In this document: positions 23,438 to 36,924 of the stretch, one piece after another
Numbering within the stretch: position 1 is the stretch's first letter
Layout: each line of letters starts with the position of its first letter
NCBI RefSeq assembly: GCF_015706575.1
Contig: NW_024037060.1
Coordinates: 503,501 to 567,500, forward strand
DNA: 64,000 nucleotides
Direction: 5' to 3'
Source of the DNA: Patiria miniata
Lineage: Eukaryota; Echinodermata; Asteroidea; Valvatida; Asterinidae
Position numbers and translations under genes: made by a program
Notes under the pieces: model-generated
Told to the model about the DNA's origin: nothing
The model's input: only the letters and a program-made list of their open reading frames with translations
Databases searched by the model: none

Positions 23438-26400
23438 CTAACAAAAGGAAATACTGGATAAGAATGGCAAGTAGTTACCTAGGTTACCAGCTGCCTCATC
23501 CTTCGGGATACGAGCGATGGCTTTATCAGCTACCTTTGCATTCTGAGCGTTCAGGACCGTCTTGATAACCATGGTCTCAACACGAGCCTTGTTGTGCAGC
23601 TCTGCTGTTGTGACGAGTTTACGGAATTGGGCCTAAAAAGGCAAAAGGGGGAAAAAGAAAAGGACATCTCATTACTCCAAAAAGAATCTCATTGCATTAT
23701 GCTCTAAATGTATGGGAAGTCATCTTGATTTCATCCTAAAATGGAGCCTTTGGAAGATGACGAGATGATAAATCTACTTGTAGTTTTATAATTATAATTG
23801 TTTTACCACCATCTTGCTCAGACAAACAACAGACTGGAGACATAATGATGCCACGCTTCCTGGGTACTTTTCTGGAAGTCAGGTAGTTCTCAGGGTGCTC
23901 ATGTGAACAAAGCACGTCATTATATCTCAGAGGTATTCCATTGAGTAAGAGAGTTTAGTTGCCTTTCAATGAGTGCATTTTCTAGTCTGTTTTAAAAAGC
24001 ACTGATACTCTATGGAAAATGTTCCTCTCTTTGACACAAATTCCAAGTGCCTTCTTTAACCTTAGTATTAGAATCTGTACTACATTGTATTACATTGTGT
24101 TTATTCACCGATGAATAGTATGACCACACATGCAGTGCTTGGGCAGTTTTGGATGCTGTGGGGAGTAGGTAGGGTGTTTTGGAGGGGTGCAGTGATTAAA
24201 GGGGCAAGTCAAGTTTCACTCACAATTTTGGCCTCCATTCTCTCTTGTCTCTTCTTCATAACGGCAAACTGGAACATGAACTTGGCCTTCATGGCAGGGT
24301 CAGACACCTGGGGGAAAAAACACCGTCAATATGAACAGAAACAGTTTGGTGTGTGGTCATAGAATAAAAAGGTCCTAATGTCTAACACTGAGCGTCTCAC
24401 ACTCATTTCAGTTTGGCGTTCTCGTGTCGCGTCAAACCAAAAATATTAGGAGTGACTCAGGTCAGACCAAAATAAATTTGGTTCCTGACAAGCAAAATCT
24501 ATGTACTAATTGTACCTTCAGTAAAATCTGATGTCATTCCAAACAACTGCAACAGTCTATATCTAACAGTATTGGCAGTTAGATATGCGTGTCAGCTTTG
24601 ATACTAAATCGTATGTAATTAACAGCGTTTGTTTTTACCCATTAGAAGCTACAGGCGTGTCAGGGATTAACATCAACCAATGAAAACATCTATTCATTTG
24701 CACACCAGTTTTCATTGGTTGCTACGTGTTGTCATTCAGTGCTCCAGATTCAAAAACCATGGAGTATCGAGAAAACGGATCGGGAAGCTAGATAAGCCAA
24801 TGTAAAAAATGTCAGGGATGTCTGCGCCTGCCAATATATTGAACGACATTATATGTAGTCCCCAATGAATAGCTTTAAGCATTCAATGCTCAGGCAGTTT
24901 GGGGCGGCGAGTGGGGTAACTGGTGAAAGAGGAACCACAGCATAATGGGGGTTTTTGAGGGTGGGGTGGGGGATGGGGGAAGGGGCCATGAAGAAAGACC
25001 TACCTGTTTAGCAGTGCCGTTAACATCTCGACCCTTACTGAGAGCCTCAGCCTGCATGATCTCCTTGGTGTTCTTCTTAGCCTTATTCTTGGACTGGGGA
25101 TCTTTCTGAGTCCCCCAGACCTGGATGACAAGGTGGTCATTCAGCAGATACTGTACCAGCTGTATGGGAAAAGAAAAGAAAAACATCAAATTTGAATGTT
25201 TTGGTTCCACTTTGAGTTCCCAGAGGCAGATCCAGGTTGATAAAAATGGTTGAAATCAACTGACTCCCTCTGGTTTAGAACTGGAGGTCTCTTTTTAAAA
25301 ATTCTACAAAGGAAAGACCAGCTTACATTGGATGTAACCACTTCAAAGTTGAAGCTCTTTTTGTGCTTGAATGCTGGGCTGCTGGTTCCCTGTACACGGT
25401 TGGTATCAATCATCTCTGTGTCCAGGAACACGCTGTACTTGCAGTGGATACCCTGCAGATCGATGTTTCAGTTGATAGAGAATATGTCAGTCAATATATA
25501 ACGGGCCAGTCAATATGCAACATGCCAGTTAATTATACTCTACAAGATGCTAGACAATATAGAAGACACCAGTCAATAATAAAATAGAGGTCGACATACA
25601 ACCTTCAAGATGCAATTCAATGTACGAGAGACCAATTCATTTCCAAGTTTACATCTCAGAGACCAACTATGCCATCTTTGTAGACAATCCTAAGAAATCA
25701 TGTCTGGTAGTAAGAGAAGTAGTCACGACCATGATGAATATCCATAGCCCAGGAATGGGCTTTGGATATCAGGTGAATTTTTAGAGAGATAAATCATTTT
25801 TGCATATATTGAATTATCTGGGGCGCAGTATCAGAATCTTTGATTGAGAGATGCGCCGCCTAGGAAATAAATCCTAATTGTGACTGCAGGACAAATCCAA
25901 CAGATTTTCCTCTTGCTCATGCAGCGACATTTGGTCTTATAATGAAGATCAATATTTTACACCAAAACAAGAAAGGCAAAACGAGCAAACCAACCCCAAC
26001 ACTGATTCATACTTACAGTGAATTTAGCAGGGATCCCCATGGCACTGTTGAGCTTGACGACAAAGTTCAAATCCCTTCCCACCAGCTCGTTGGGGTGATC
26101 AATGAAGAGATCATCGTCCTCCTTAATCTCCTTGCCGTTCTTGTGGCAGGGCACCAGCTCAACGTCCAAGAGGCCCAGCTCCTTGCCGCGGTAATCTGTT
26201 ATATCCAGCTGCTCCTTGGACTCAATCTGCATAATAGAGGGATTAAGGAATCATCCGGATTAAAAAGGATTAAGAGACAGGTATCATCTAAATTAAATAG
26301 GGAATATTAGGAATAACTAGGATTAATGAGGGTTCAAGGAATAATCTGAATAAAAGAGGGATCAGGAAATAATCTGGATTACTGATAGATCCAGAAACAA

Positions 26401-29400
26401 TCTGGATTAAAGGGATTTAGGACTAATTTTGTTACTAAACAATATAGAAGGATTAAGGAGAGAATTTCATTAAACACAGATTAAGGAATAATCTGGGGTA
26501 AACAGGAATTTAGAAATTTTTTGTTTAGTGACGTGACTCGGACTATAATTGTGACTCGTGATTCAGACTTGACTCAACTGACTTGAGACTCAGACTCGGA
26601 CTTGACACTGAGAACTCAGACTCGGACTGAAGATTTGAGGACTCTTGGCGAACTTACCAGATAAGCAAGACTCTGCATGTACACATTGACTGTACCAATC
26701 AACACTTCCTGGTCTGGTGGCTCTGTAAAAGGATTTTTCTCCTGGAAAAAAAAAGAGAATAAATAATTAACAGTTAATATTAACATTATTATAGGCATTT
26801 CATTGTCTCAAAATTGGTTTCAAAGCATGGAGCAAGTTAAGGTGAAGAGTAAAAGGTCTTTCCCTCTTTTCCACTTTGTACACGATGATGTCTTTAATAA
26901 TTAACACTGAAATTTCCTGAGAATGATGCTTCCAGTTTGTTCGTGCATCGTATGCTGACCAGACAGCAAATTATAAAAGGAAAAGCATGTACACTATAAG
27001 GCAATGTGGGCGCTGCGAACAAATGAAATGAAGAACAAAGTAAACACATAAAAGATTTTTTTTATCAATTGTGTAATGTTTCTCAAGATTTGAGAGTAGA
27101 ACTAATTGTGGCAAAATATAGATTGTGGGCTGTTAAGTCACACAGCATACGACCTGAATGCACTTTTTCCCCCTACAGTTTTGAGATGTTAATTTTTGTC
27201 TGTACTGCGTCACAGCACAGTGTATCTAGATGGCTACAAGAAAATGAAATATCTGATAGGCTGGCTAGTAATAAGCACGGAACATTTCTGAAGTGATGCC
27301 ACATAATAGGGCTATGATACTTACATCAGGCAGCTTCCAATCTTCTCCCTCAGTGTAGTTCTGATACATCTCCTGCATGAGATACTTACGACGGACAAAC
27401 TTATCCCTAGGCCAGATGTACTCCAGATCCTTCTCCAGATTCCGCATCTTCATACACACCTTGGAATGAAAAGTCATTTTCAAAAGTAAAAAAAAACTCT
27501 TTTTTCAAATTCAGCATTTTCACATACACTTTTGGAGATTCATGTAAATTCTGAACATTTTGTAATCTATCTCTTCAAAGGGATTTAAGAGATTAACCAA
27601 ATCAATTATGTACCACCCAAATGGCCTCTTTATACTCCATATATATGGCTCATCAGGCGTACCTAAGGTTGGCGTCAACTGCCCCTGATTTTATTTTAAA
27701 TGTATCTTTTGTCTGCACTCAGGTGTGAGTTTTGTGCCTACCTCTGTGCGACCATGGGCCAGGCCACGTGCTTTAGGGGACATGACTACGATCTCAAACT
27801 TGACCTTCTGGTCCAGCTCCTCACTAATGGCGTTGGCTTCCTCCACGGCAGGAATCATCTCTACTAGATCCTCCTGAAGCAGCATATCCTCTGAAAAGAT
27901 TGCAACAATCAGGTCCAAAATATTACGATTATGCTGAAAATTTACCTAATTAGCATTTTTAAAAAAGGTCTTCAAAGGTCTAAGAAAAGTGAGCAAAACA
28001 GTGTCAGGCAATAAAAGGAGATTTACCAGACTGATTGTTTGAATTATGGGAGGCAATTTCAAATTGAGGAATTTGCCAGGCTGACCTTTGGAGTAATGGG
28101 AAGTCATGTCAGATAAAACAAATCCCAAACTGACCTTACTGAAGGTCATGTCAAATAAAGGAATTTGTTAGACTGATCTTTGAAGCTATGGAAGGCGATG
28201 TAAAATTCAAGAGCTTTTTGATGTCTTGAGAAATCATGCCAGACAGATATTTGTCAAACTTGCATTTGGATTTACGGTAAGTTACGTCAAATAAAAGACA
28301 TTTGACAGACTGACCTTTGGAGTTGTTGGAGGTCATGTCAAATCCATTTTTCTGAGCAATCTCCTCCTGGGCAGATTCATACGTGACCACGCCCACGTAG
28401 TTAGTAGGCTTGGCTTTATACAGCTGAGGGTGCTGGAACACATAAAGGTGGTTGCTGCCGAACATAATCCTGTCCAAAAACATTTTTGAAAGAATTTTTC
28501 ATTTAATTAAAAGGGCTGCTCAATTTCTGTTACAAAACAAAACAGACGTTTGTAGCAAAACTTATCAATGACAATAATTTGTTTTAAGTAGGTGTAAAAC
28601 TTCAGTAAATGGTGAATGTTTGAATTATTTTAAAATTTCTTTTGAAGGGAGATTCGAACTATGTTGATTATTATCAATCTGATAAAAAAAAATCACAAGT
28701 AAATTCCCAAGTCCAGTCACAATTAATGAAATGAAACAAAGACATCTCTTTGTATTTTAGTCACCTGTCGTTGTGATCCAGTTCCATCTTGCCGACAAGC
28801 GGGTCCCCATTGATGAGGATTTTAGCGTCAGAGCTGGCCTTCTCTAAGAACACTTTGCCGTTGTCATTCAGGACGATTCCATGTTCTTTCTGAATACTGC
28901 AGATGGAGATAACATGAAGGATGACAATGATTATTAGGGGTCAATTTTTTTGAGTCTTTGTTACGCATGATGTAATATTTTGTAAAGTAAGGACACATTC
29001 CTTAATGCCTGCAATCTGCACGTCATTTGAAAAAGAATTTGCAGTTATTTCGCGTCAAAAAAAGCCCCACTGTCTAGTTTACAAAGCATGACATGGTTTC
29101 AATGCTAACCAAATGCTTGCCTACTGCAATGGTGGCCAATCATGGGGAAACCAGATGGTCACATGCTACTTTGGCGTCATACGATTGGACCCTACATACC
29201 ATAGATTTACCACAGACCATAGACTTACCTAAGTCCATTCAGCACAATTTCCGGCGGAGTCTCGGCCTTGTTGTTGCCCACCTTGTAGCTCCCGGGGCCC
29301 AGCAGGAAGACGATCATCCCGCTAAGCTGGGTGTCTTGGTTCAGGTTGTAGAGATGAGGCGTGGTCTTCTTGGCTTCCTTCTTAGCCCGCTCCCCGTCAT

Positions 29401-32400
29401 CTCCACCCTTCAGGTGGCAAATCAAAATCCAATTTCAGTATTTGTTTTGCAGTTTGTTAAGTCAATCATCAGCAGGATTGTAATGGAACAATCACCAGTC
29501 TGGTCACAAAATAAACCAGGGGATGATTAATGACAAAGGAATGCCTTCGTCACAGATCACTTGACTTGTGACTGGAGGACTTGTGATTGACTTCATTTAA
29601 AAAAATAAATGGCAATATATGTTAAAGCATGAGTTTAAGTACGTTAGGGCTCCTTCATTTGTTTCTTCATTTTCCCCCACTTTTATGACTTTTTCCACTT
29701 TTTAGGGGTCGGGATGGGGAGGGGTTCAGGAGGGGTAAGAGAAGGTGGGGACTGAAACCCCTTGACCCCTCCTCCGGATTCACCACTCCAAACTAATGCC
29801 ACTCAACTACCAGGTTTGCCAAGGTCAGATCACGGTTTTCAATCAAAGTAAAGAATTTGTTAACTTACATTAGATATAAATAACTTTTTATACTCTGTTA
29901 AGCCTGCAACCAACATTATTACCATTGATTTTTTTTACCCCTGCTCATCGAGCTCATCAATATTTTCCAAAACTACATCAACGTCCTTCAGTTTTACAAA
30001 TCCTTGCTGTCACTTTGGCTGAATGAGGCTAATTCAAACACCACAACCAAATCTGCCCTCACGAGAATCCATTGACGCCTAAGTGTGGAGAATCAAATAA
30101 CGCCCTTCAATAAGGTCACACACACACCCACGTCCCTCATTCCTAAATCTCATCAAGACTGTATTCATACCTCGGTCTCCTTGAGCTTATCTTCCCAGCT
30201 CTGCTTCATGTAGCCCAGCTCCCGCTCGGTGGCCTCCAGGCGAGCCTGCATCTCTTCCTCCAACTCCTTGCGGATGGCTTCTCGCTCTGTCACGACAAAG
30301 AGAACTTGAGTGTATTTTCCATACATTTTTTTAATATTTCATATTTTGTTTAACAAAGGACAAGCTAAGGAGCGTCAGTCGACTGCCTTGAATAGGGAGG
30401 GGAGGTGTAACAAATTGGCTGGTAGACCATATCTAATATAAGGTAGACATGATATTTTTTTAACAGGCCCTCCATTGAAATACCTTTTCAAAATGTATTT
30501 ATTATATCTACAGTATCTTTACTTCTACTCAGTTTCTCCGTTGAACCTTACCTTCATCAGTCACGCCTTCTTTCCTGTCGTCGTCATCGGCAACCATGAC
30601 CAGGCCGCCTTTCTTGATGGCATCCATCAGTCGGGCATTCTCCTCCTTCAACTCTCGGATCAGTTTCTCCGTCGGGTCCTCATTGACCACGGCCGATGTC
30701 TTGATCTGTTTGGCACGATCAGCTGAACAGAAAAGTTTATAGATAGAATGTTGCATCAGTCTCTTTAATATAGAGATCACAAATTATTTTATTCTATCTT
30801 CCTTAAGCTTAACCCCATTTACTAGTTACTTCTCAGATACTACAAAATCAACTACTCCACTTCTTGGCCACCCATTTAAAAAGATCTGTTTTCCACTACT
30901 AGAAATTATCAATTCCATTTCAAATCATCTGTGTAAGAAGTAGTACGAAGTACCAGTTCGAAGAAAAAAAAAGTAAGACAGGGGCTGTGTCCAAAATGGC
31001 ATTGCTGTCTATGGCTACAACTATTCACTGTACAAATCCATGGCTTAACAATGAAGCCTCAGCCACAATGACCCTATGGCTTACCATATCTGAGTGTTGA
31101 GAGTGTCTCCTCGTAGTTGATGTCAGCTGGACTGAGGGCAGCAATCATAATGGTCTTGCTGTTACCACCCAGGGCATTCTTCAGCAGTTTGGTCAGAACA
31201 GAGTCACGGAACGGAACTATTGTAACAAACAAAAAACAGAGCCAAAATAGTTAGGGGCAGTTCATAACAGTTTCAAATTTCCAGAGTCAGCTCCAGATTG
31301 ATAAAAATGCAGGCAGATCGATGATAGAAAGTCAAGAGGTTGCATATTCTGTTTTCTGCCTGTATTTGCATTATCTTGGATCCACCTAAGAGTTAGGGGC
31401 AAATTTCACATATGTTTGATAAAAAATGTTGAATTAAATAGTAAACAGGGAATCAGACTTAAGAAACCTCCTTTATGGTCAGCTAATATTAGCCATTGAT
31501 CCATCACACTAATACATTTTCAACATGTCTTCAGACAGTGTAACGCTGATTGTGGTCTCTTTATGTCCTAAGACATTTTACTACATTTGATTCTATCTGC
31601 CAATAATTTAATAGTCACTACTTAAGTTGAGGGCATGATGTTGACGAAAACACCATGAACCCAAAAGTTGTTGTTCCTCTATGACCTTCAAAAGCCTATC
31701 ATATAGTCTTAAGGTTTTTACTTGAAAAAAAATTTCAAACGTATTTATCGTCTCTTGTGATAGAAACTTAATTCCATTCACAATTTTGGAAAATTGTAAT
31801 TATCAAGCATTTTAGATTTCACAATATAACCAAGAATACCAGATAAAACACTGACCTTTGACCTTCTTGCCCTTTGACCTATCAGCCAATGCCGAGATGA
31901 CGTTACCCAACGAGGACAGTGATTGGTTAATGGCAGCTCCTTCCTTCAGCCGGTCACCAGTGGCCCCTGTTGATTCTGCACGCTCACTGAGAAACACAAA
32001 GAGAATATAGACTTTGTGCATGAAGTACCCCCTCAACGGTGCTCAAGAGAGAATCAGGCAGACCATTGAATGCCATGACTGCCAAGGGGAGGGACTCCAA
32101 TGCATTGGTGCCATACGCCTAGCGCTAATGTGAGGACAATACAGGTCTGTAAACATTCGGATTTAAAGATTAGTTGTTTCACTTGTGCGCCAACTAGACA
32201 ACACACGCAATGCGTTGCCCCATATTTGAAATTGTGAAGATTTCTGTTATTATTTTATTGTCTCCTGTTGAATCTTTTGTTTTTCTTCAAAACGAGGGCG
32301 GATCCGGGGGGGGGGGGGGGGGGGAGGCACAACAGGGGGCCATGGCCCCACCCCCCCCCCCCAAAAAAAGAACTTTTTTTTTTTTTTAAGTGACTTTGCA

Positions 32401-35400
32401 ATAAAAGCAGGCACTGTGTACACCACCATCTTTTTCTCAAAAATATTTGGTTAAAGTGGTCAGAAATTGCCTCAGATCGCACAACAGGGCATCCAGAATC
32501 CAAACATTTTTACGAGCCCTTAAGTGGGCCCCAAACCCCACGCCATAATTTTTGGGACCCACTTTTTGGCCCCCCCCCCAAAAAAATGTGTTCTGGATCT
32601 GCCCTTGCTTCAAAAATTCTGAAACCCAGCCCCTGAAACCAGCCTGCTTAGTTGTGATGGACTTTGACGTGCTTAAAGATCTGATTCATAGCAGATTCGA
32701 CCTAAACACTTGGAAATTCATCACCCACCTGCCAGCGAGGTCAACCAGATTAACCACGGCGACCTTTGCCATCTCCTGCCCGGCATCGTTGACAGACTTC
32801 TGGGTGAAGGTGATGCCTACGATGGTGTGAGCGCGACTGCTGGTTGCGTTCATCTGCGTGGAAGCCACAGAGCGGTTACGCGTACCTTCGTCCATACGAT
32901 CCTCGATCTGTTGGTAGCTCTGCACGGGCACGTTACGCAGTTGCTCAACTAAAACATTCAATAGCGAAGTAGAATTTATACAATCAGATTTTAACAAATT
33001 TAGTCTGAATTACATAAAGATTTTTAACAAATTTAGTCTGAATTACATAAAGTTGAGTGATCAAAACCCTTGCATATGACTTTATGTGCGGAAAAAAATG
33101 TGTTTTTGGTATTATTTTATTTCAATTTTAGTTCATATTTGGAGAAAATTTCGGGTACAATTCTTCCATTTTGAGAGGTAATAATATTTGAGAAAAAATT
33201 GTCAATGAGAATAATGCACAAACTGCATTGTGGTTCTTAACCACACAAAAGGAAAATATGTATAACAAAATATTTAAAAATGGGGGGCAGAGAAAACATT
33301 TGAAATTTTCATTTTTTTTTAAAAAAATTATTACTTTTTAATAATTCACCAGATCCAAAAATGTGTCAATTGTAAAAAAAAAAAAAAAAAAAAAAGAGGG
33401 AAGGAGGCCAGTAAATTTAGAGAGAGGAAATTTTGACTAGATTTCATTTTGACTAGATTTCATCAACTACAAAAAATTTCTAAACAAAAATGCTGAAAAA
33501 AAAACAGTTTGGTCAATCTTGTGACCGAATGCCATGTTTCAGAACTTACCGTAAAATCCCTTTTTAGGGTGTTCCCTGACCCTGAGTCCACCCTTTTTGC
33601 TGGAGGCGGGGTTGAGCAAGTCTCGCACCTGCTCATTGTAGATCTCAAGCATGCTGAATGTCACCTCAAACTCAGTCTTGGTACCAGATGCTCGCTTGTT
33701 GTTGATCTCAACAAACAGCTGGTCGCAGAATATGGGAATGACTCCTGATGACCAAAGAGAGAAGCTGATGATTAATGAGTGAAAGCATCAAGGTGGTTTC
33801 TTTGGGTTCCAAGATGGAGAAAAAGGGATGAACATATTTGTTTGTGAATTGAAAGGGTGGCTTTAATGAATCTCATCTGTTTAAACACAGGGTCTCTAAA
33901 CTTTTGAATGTTTTTTCCCAGTGTTTTTTTTCTAAATCTTTTGCTATAACAGGTGTTACTCTCATATTGTGTACCTGCATGTTGCTTTAAACAAGAACAG
34001 TTTGGAATCCCAACAATATATTAGAATCCCCAAAACCAAAAGTTATTTAATTTTCAATGAGACGTCTAATGAAAAAAAATATGTCCATGTTAGTTATGAA
34101 AAAGTTACATTCAACTTCTGAATGATGTGGTAGTTGGCAGTAATTCAGTTGCCTGGCTGCAATTTTTTTTTTTGGGGGGGGGGGAGTGTTGACTGATCTT
34201 AGTTTGCCCTGACAATGAGTGAAACGTACCTTTGTTTGGTCCGTAGCCAAAGACAGAGAAGGATTTGCCCGATCCAGTTTGCCCATAGGCAAAGAGGCAT
34301 GAATTGTAGCCGTCCCACGCATTCTTTAACACACCCACTCCAAGATCATCAAACACTTTTTTCTTAAAACGAAAAACAAAGTGATGTTATTGGATTCGAT
34401 GCACTGATTATAACTTGGGGGGGGGGGGCAGTCACTAGCGACGGCCTGTGCATCAATGGATAGGACCAGCACTCATACAAACTTCTGATAGATAACAAAC
34501 ATTTTGCCTAGGTTCGGCTTAGTTGCTATTAATGTGGGTCAAATTTGCTTTAAGGCCCCCCCCCCAAAAAAACGCGGTCTCTGGTCAGCGCGCGCGTCGA
34601 TTTTAATCATGCGCGTCAACCTTTTTTTTTTCAGATTAACACGGAAGCTACAACAGGGCCCTCTATTGCCGCACCTCCTCACATTTTTGTACCAAGGAGC
34701 ACCAAGGAATGGGGAAATTGCACCAAGGCAAATGATAAAGGGCACCAAGGCAAATTATGGAGGACACCAATGTATAATGAGGACACAAAAAAACAAAATA
34801 GTACCCACCTTGTCTGTACAATACAAGCTTGAAAAAAAAACAAGCCACAAAAAAAAAAAAATCGCGTCGCCGCATCAATTTCGAAACTTCGGTCTGACCA
34901 GAGACCGACAATTTTTTTTTTGGCTTAACTACAAAAGAATATAGTAAGAAATGCTCAAATATACAACTCTAGAAAGATATGCACTTGTGACAAAGTAATT
35001 CATTTCTATTTAACAATAAAGCTGTATTCTCTCTGAGTGATCCCCGTTTTTTATTTCCCGGGTTAGCAACAATCCTAATGTTTCTAGCATCTTGATTTAG
35101 GGTGTGATCCCTGGCTACACGGCATATATGTACGGATTTATGGTTTCTGATTAGTGCAGCTTAATAAACAAAGACATTGACGAAATGGAGAACCACCAAT
35201 GTAGGGCTGGACAGCACCTCACAATAACAACTGATAAAACCAAGGTACTAATAAAAGTTTTAAAATCAGAAGATAATTATAGAAGTTACTAAAAATGCCT
35301 AAGACAACAAAACAAGTACATACACACTGTAGCAAAAATAAGCTACGAAGCAAGTTAAATTCCACAAAAAAATGGTAATAAATAAATAAATAAAATCAAG

Positions 35401-36443
35401 TAGGACACTAAAAAACAACAACCTGATATACCGACATATACCATATTGTACCTGGCCGTCATATTTCGGTGACACTGACACCAATAGCTGGTCTCGTTCC
35501 TCGAAGCCGTCATGTGACCAGTAACTGTAGTCAAAGTTGAATTTCTTGGGTTCTTCGTTCATAGCGTCTGGGTTCTGGATGGTAGTGGTGCCGGCGTTCA
35601 TTCCGATGATGAGCTGGGCACCGCGGGCTTTTTCACGTGAGTTGTGTGAAGCAGTTAAGGTTCGTGCTAACATTCTTTCTTTTCTTTTTTTCATTTAAGA
35701 TTTGGGGCCAAGAAAAAGACCACCTTTAGTTATTTAGTGATCCAGCAGATTTGCAATACGAAATAAAAAGTACTGTATTGTCGGGCCACAAACTGACCTA
35801 ATTTGTTATTAATAAAGTAATTTCCTATTCAATATAACTTAAAATCAACTGTCATTTTTACGTTAAAGTTTCAAAAAGCGAATAAGCCTAACTTAAATAT
35901 TTTAAATTAGAAAGAAAAACTTTTTTTTTTTAACAGTTTTTAAAAAAGTGGACGCAGTTACCCAACTCAAAAAGTGTATGCAATGACCTGTGTTCATGTT
36001 ATTGCCACTGTGACAGAGCATGGCTAGGGGGAGGGGTTATTTTTTTTTGGGGGGGGGGGTTTGAATCATATTATAAATGACTCTAGTCCGAGTAACTTGG
36101 ACCCAACTTATCGCCTTTTTTAACATTTGGACATGGTCTGGCGATTGAAGGGCCTTTATATTATTTTAATTTATCGATAAAAACAATGCAACAACTAGGC
36201 CTAAAAAAGCTAAGGACTATTTGAATTTCTTCACAACAATCCAATGAAGACTCCTTCGAACTATGTTACTGCACGCAAAGTTACCTCTTTTTTGCCCCCC
36301 CCCCCCCAAACAAAAGGGGCCAAACCTGCTTCAATCACCGCGCTCACTCAGGGCCAGGCCCAGGTAAAATAACCCATAATTTCTCATCAAAAGGATATGA
36401 AAGGCCGCACGCGCACGGCAACTTTGACGCTTTCCTCAGGCAT
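23438..36443 (-). CDS. KIF28-like: Kinesin-3 family motor, KIF28-like, 20 exons
   Basis: Microtubule plus-end-type motor with an FHA domain. Exons in coding order: 36443-36399, 35643-35452, 34362-34230, 33744-33550, 32948-32729, 31986-31856, 31216-31085, 30722-30552, 30286-30171, 29407-29229, 28896-28765, 28469-28315, 27890-27742, 27459-27325, 26741-26658, 26226-26017, 25452-25327, 25159-25004, 24307-24224, 23632-23479. All phases agree, giving about 966 residues. Motor domain: [10 protein letters not shown] + NSRE, P-loop GQTGSGKS (106-113), switch I NATSSRAH (222-229), switch II DLAGSE (258-263). The FHA domain follows a short coiled coil (about 470-575; [23 protein letters not shown]). The C-terminal half resembles the KIF1B/KIF28 tail. 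YGPNKG after the P-loop and the length, close to what I recall for vertebrate KIF28, favour KIF28 over KIF1A/1B. After 23479 either the donor AG/GTAACT is used or reading continues 13 codons to a TAG at 23438; this end is unresolved. All introns are GT-AG except the first (AT-AC). Confidence 0.92.
25480..25680. repeat. Degenerate tandem repeat in kinesin intron 16
   Basis: Several diverged units with the core CCAGTCAATATA / GACCAATTCATT follow each other just upstream (in gene direction) of the exon at 25452. Unit length is irregular, about 40-60 bases. Confidence 0.4.
26238..26480. repeat. Degenerate tandem repeat in kinesin intron 15
   Basis: Repeated AGGGATTAAGGAATAATCTGG-like units of roughly 45-60 bases, strongly diverged, begin about 12 bases from the acceptor of the exon at 26226. 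A further stretch (26525-26640) is built from GACTCGGACTTGA-type units. Confidence 0.55.
28020..28335. repeat. Tandem repeat spanning an exon end and its splice donor
   Basis: About five diverged units of roughly 60-70 bases. On the minus strand each contains a version of the last bases of the exon at 28469-28315 and its donor (ACTCCAAAG/GTCAGTCTG), for example CTCCAAAGGTCAGCCTG and CTTCAGTAAGGTCAGTTTGG further into the intron. The unit therefore overlaps the exon-intron junction. Confidence 0.6.
32295..32605. mobile_element. MITE with GGGCGGATCC ends in kinesin intron 5-6
   Basis: Starts AGGGCGGATCCGGGG with a long G run and ends CTGGATCTGCCCTT, so the ends are inverted copies of AGGGC(A/G)GATCC. 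Internal C and T runs (32346-32388, 32570-32580). No coding capacity. Confidence 0.6.
34571..34908. mobile_element. MITE with GGTCTCTGGTCAG ends in kinesin intron 2
   Basis: GCGGTCTCTGGTCAG at 34574-34588 pairs with its inverse CTGACCAGAGACCG at about 34893-34907. The interior has repeated CACCAAGG(A/C)AAAT-like units (34690-34770) and A/T runs. Together with the G/C-run elements it shows how densely this gene's introns have been colonised. Confidence 0.6.
35644..36398 (-). other. U12-type AT-AC intron in the kinesin motor
   Basis: Intron 1 (755 bases) begins ATATCCTTTT, the canonical 5' splice site of U12-dependent AT-AC introns, directly after the codons for VRVRPF. It ends ACCTTAACTGCTTCACAC: a branch-site match to the U12 consensus (TCCTTAACT) with about 11 bases from the branch adenosine to the terminal AC. 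Joining at these ends restores an unbroken VRVRPFNSRE in phase 0. No GT-AG alternative gives that motif. Splicing would need the minor spliceosome. Confidence 0.88.
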
Positions 36444-36924
36444 GCTGCTTCAGAAAAAGCCTCAGTCTCCCGAACCAACTCTTTCCTCAAAAGAATCAGT
36501 CTCAAATGCTAAAAAATCCTTCGATATCCCACAAAATCGGACAGAAAATTGCACTTGCCAGCGATCACCACAAGGCAGCCATCTTGGATTACGAACCGAT
36601 CGATAATCACATGGGGAAAGTGTTGATGGTTTGACAAGTGGTTTCCTAGCAATAAACGCCAGCTACTGTGCAGCGTTATTGTTGTGACATAGCGCTTTAT
36701 TTACACGGCTTTTAACCGGTGCCTGGAAGCGCGCACAGGCTTAATGCGTCAGACATTGCCTTGAGATAAGACCATAGATACCGTCAAAGCAAATGAAAAT
36801 AACACTCCACTAATTTAAAATGAACTCGGGCAACTTAATTGTTTATTTTTGAGTGACGTTGTGAATTGAAGATGATGCAGAGATAATTTAGACTAACGCA
36901 TGTGCCTTAGTCATCAACCTTGTG
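36444..36924. promoter_or_regulatory. Probable promoter and 5' UTR region of the kinesin gene
   Basis: The interval between the kinesin ATG (36443, minus strand) and the start of the duplicated block. No intron is needed upstream of the ATG, so transcription probably starts here. I recognise no TATA box or other site with confidence. Confidence 0.35.

Noticed and set aside
35452-35694. Kinesin start at the ATG at 35694
   Set aside because: It would replace the conserved [10 protein letters not shown] with unrelated residues; the AT-AC intron joined to the exon at 36443-36399 restores the motif.
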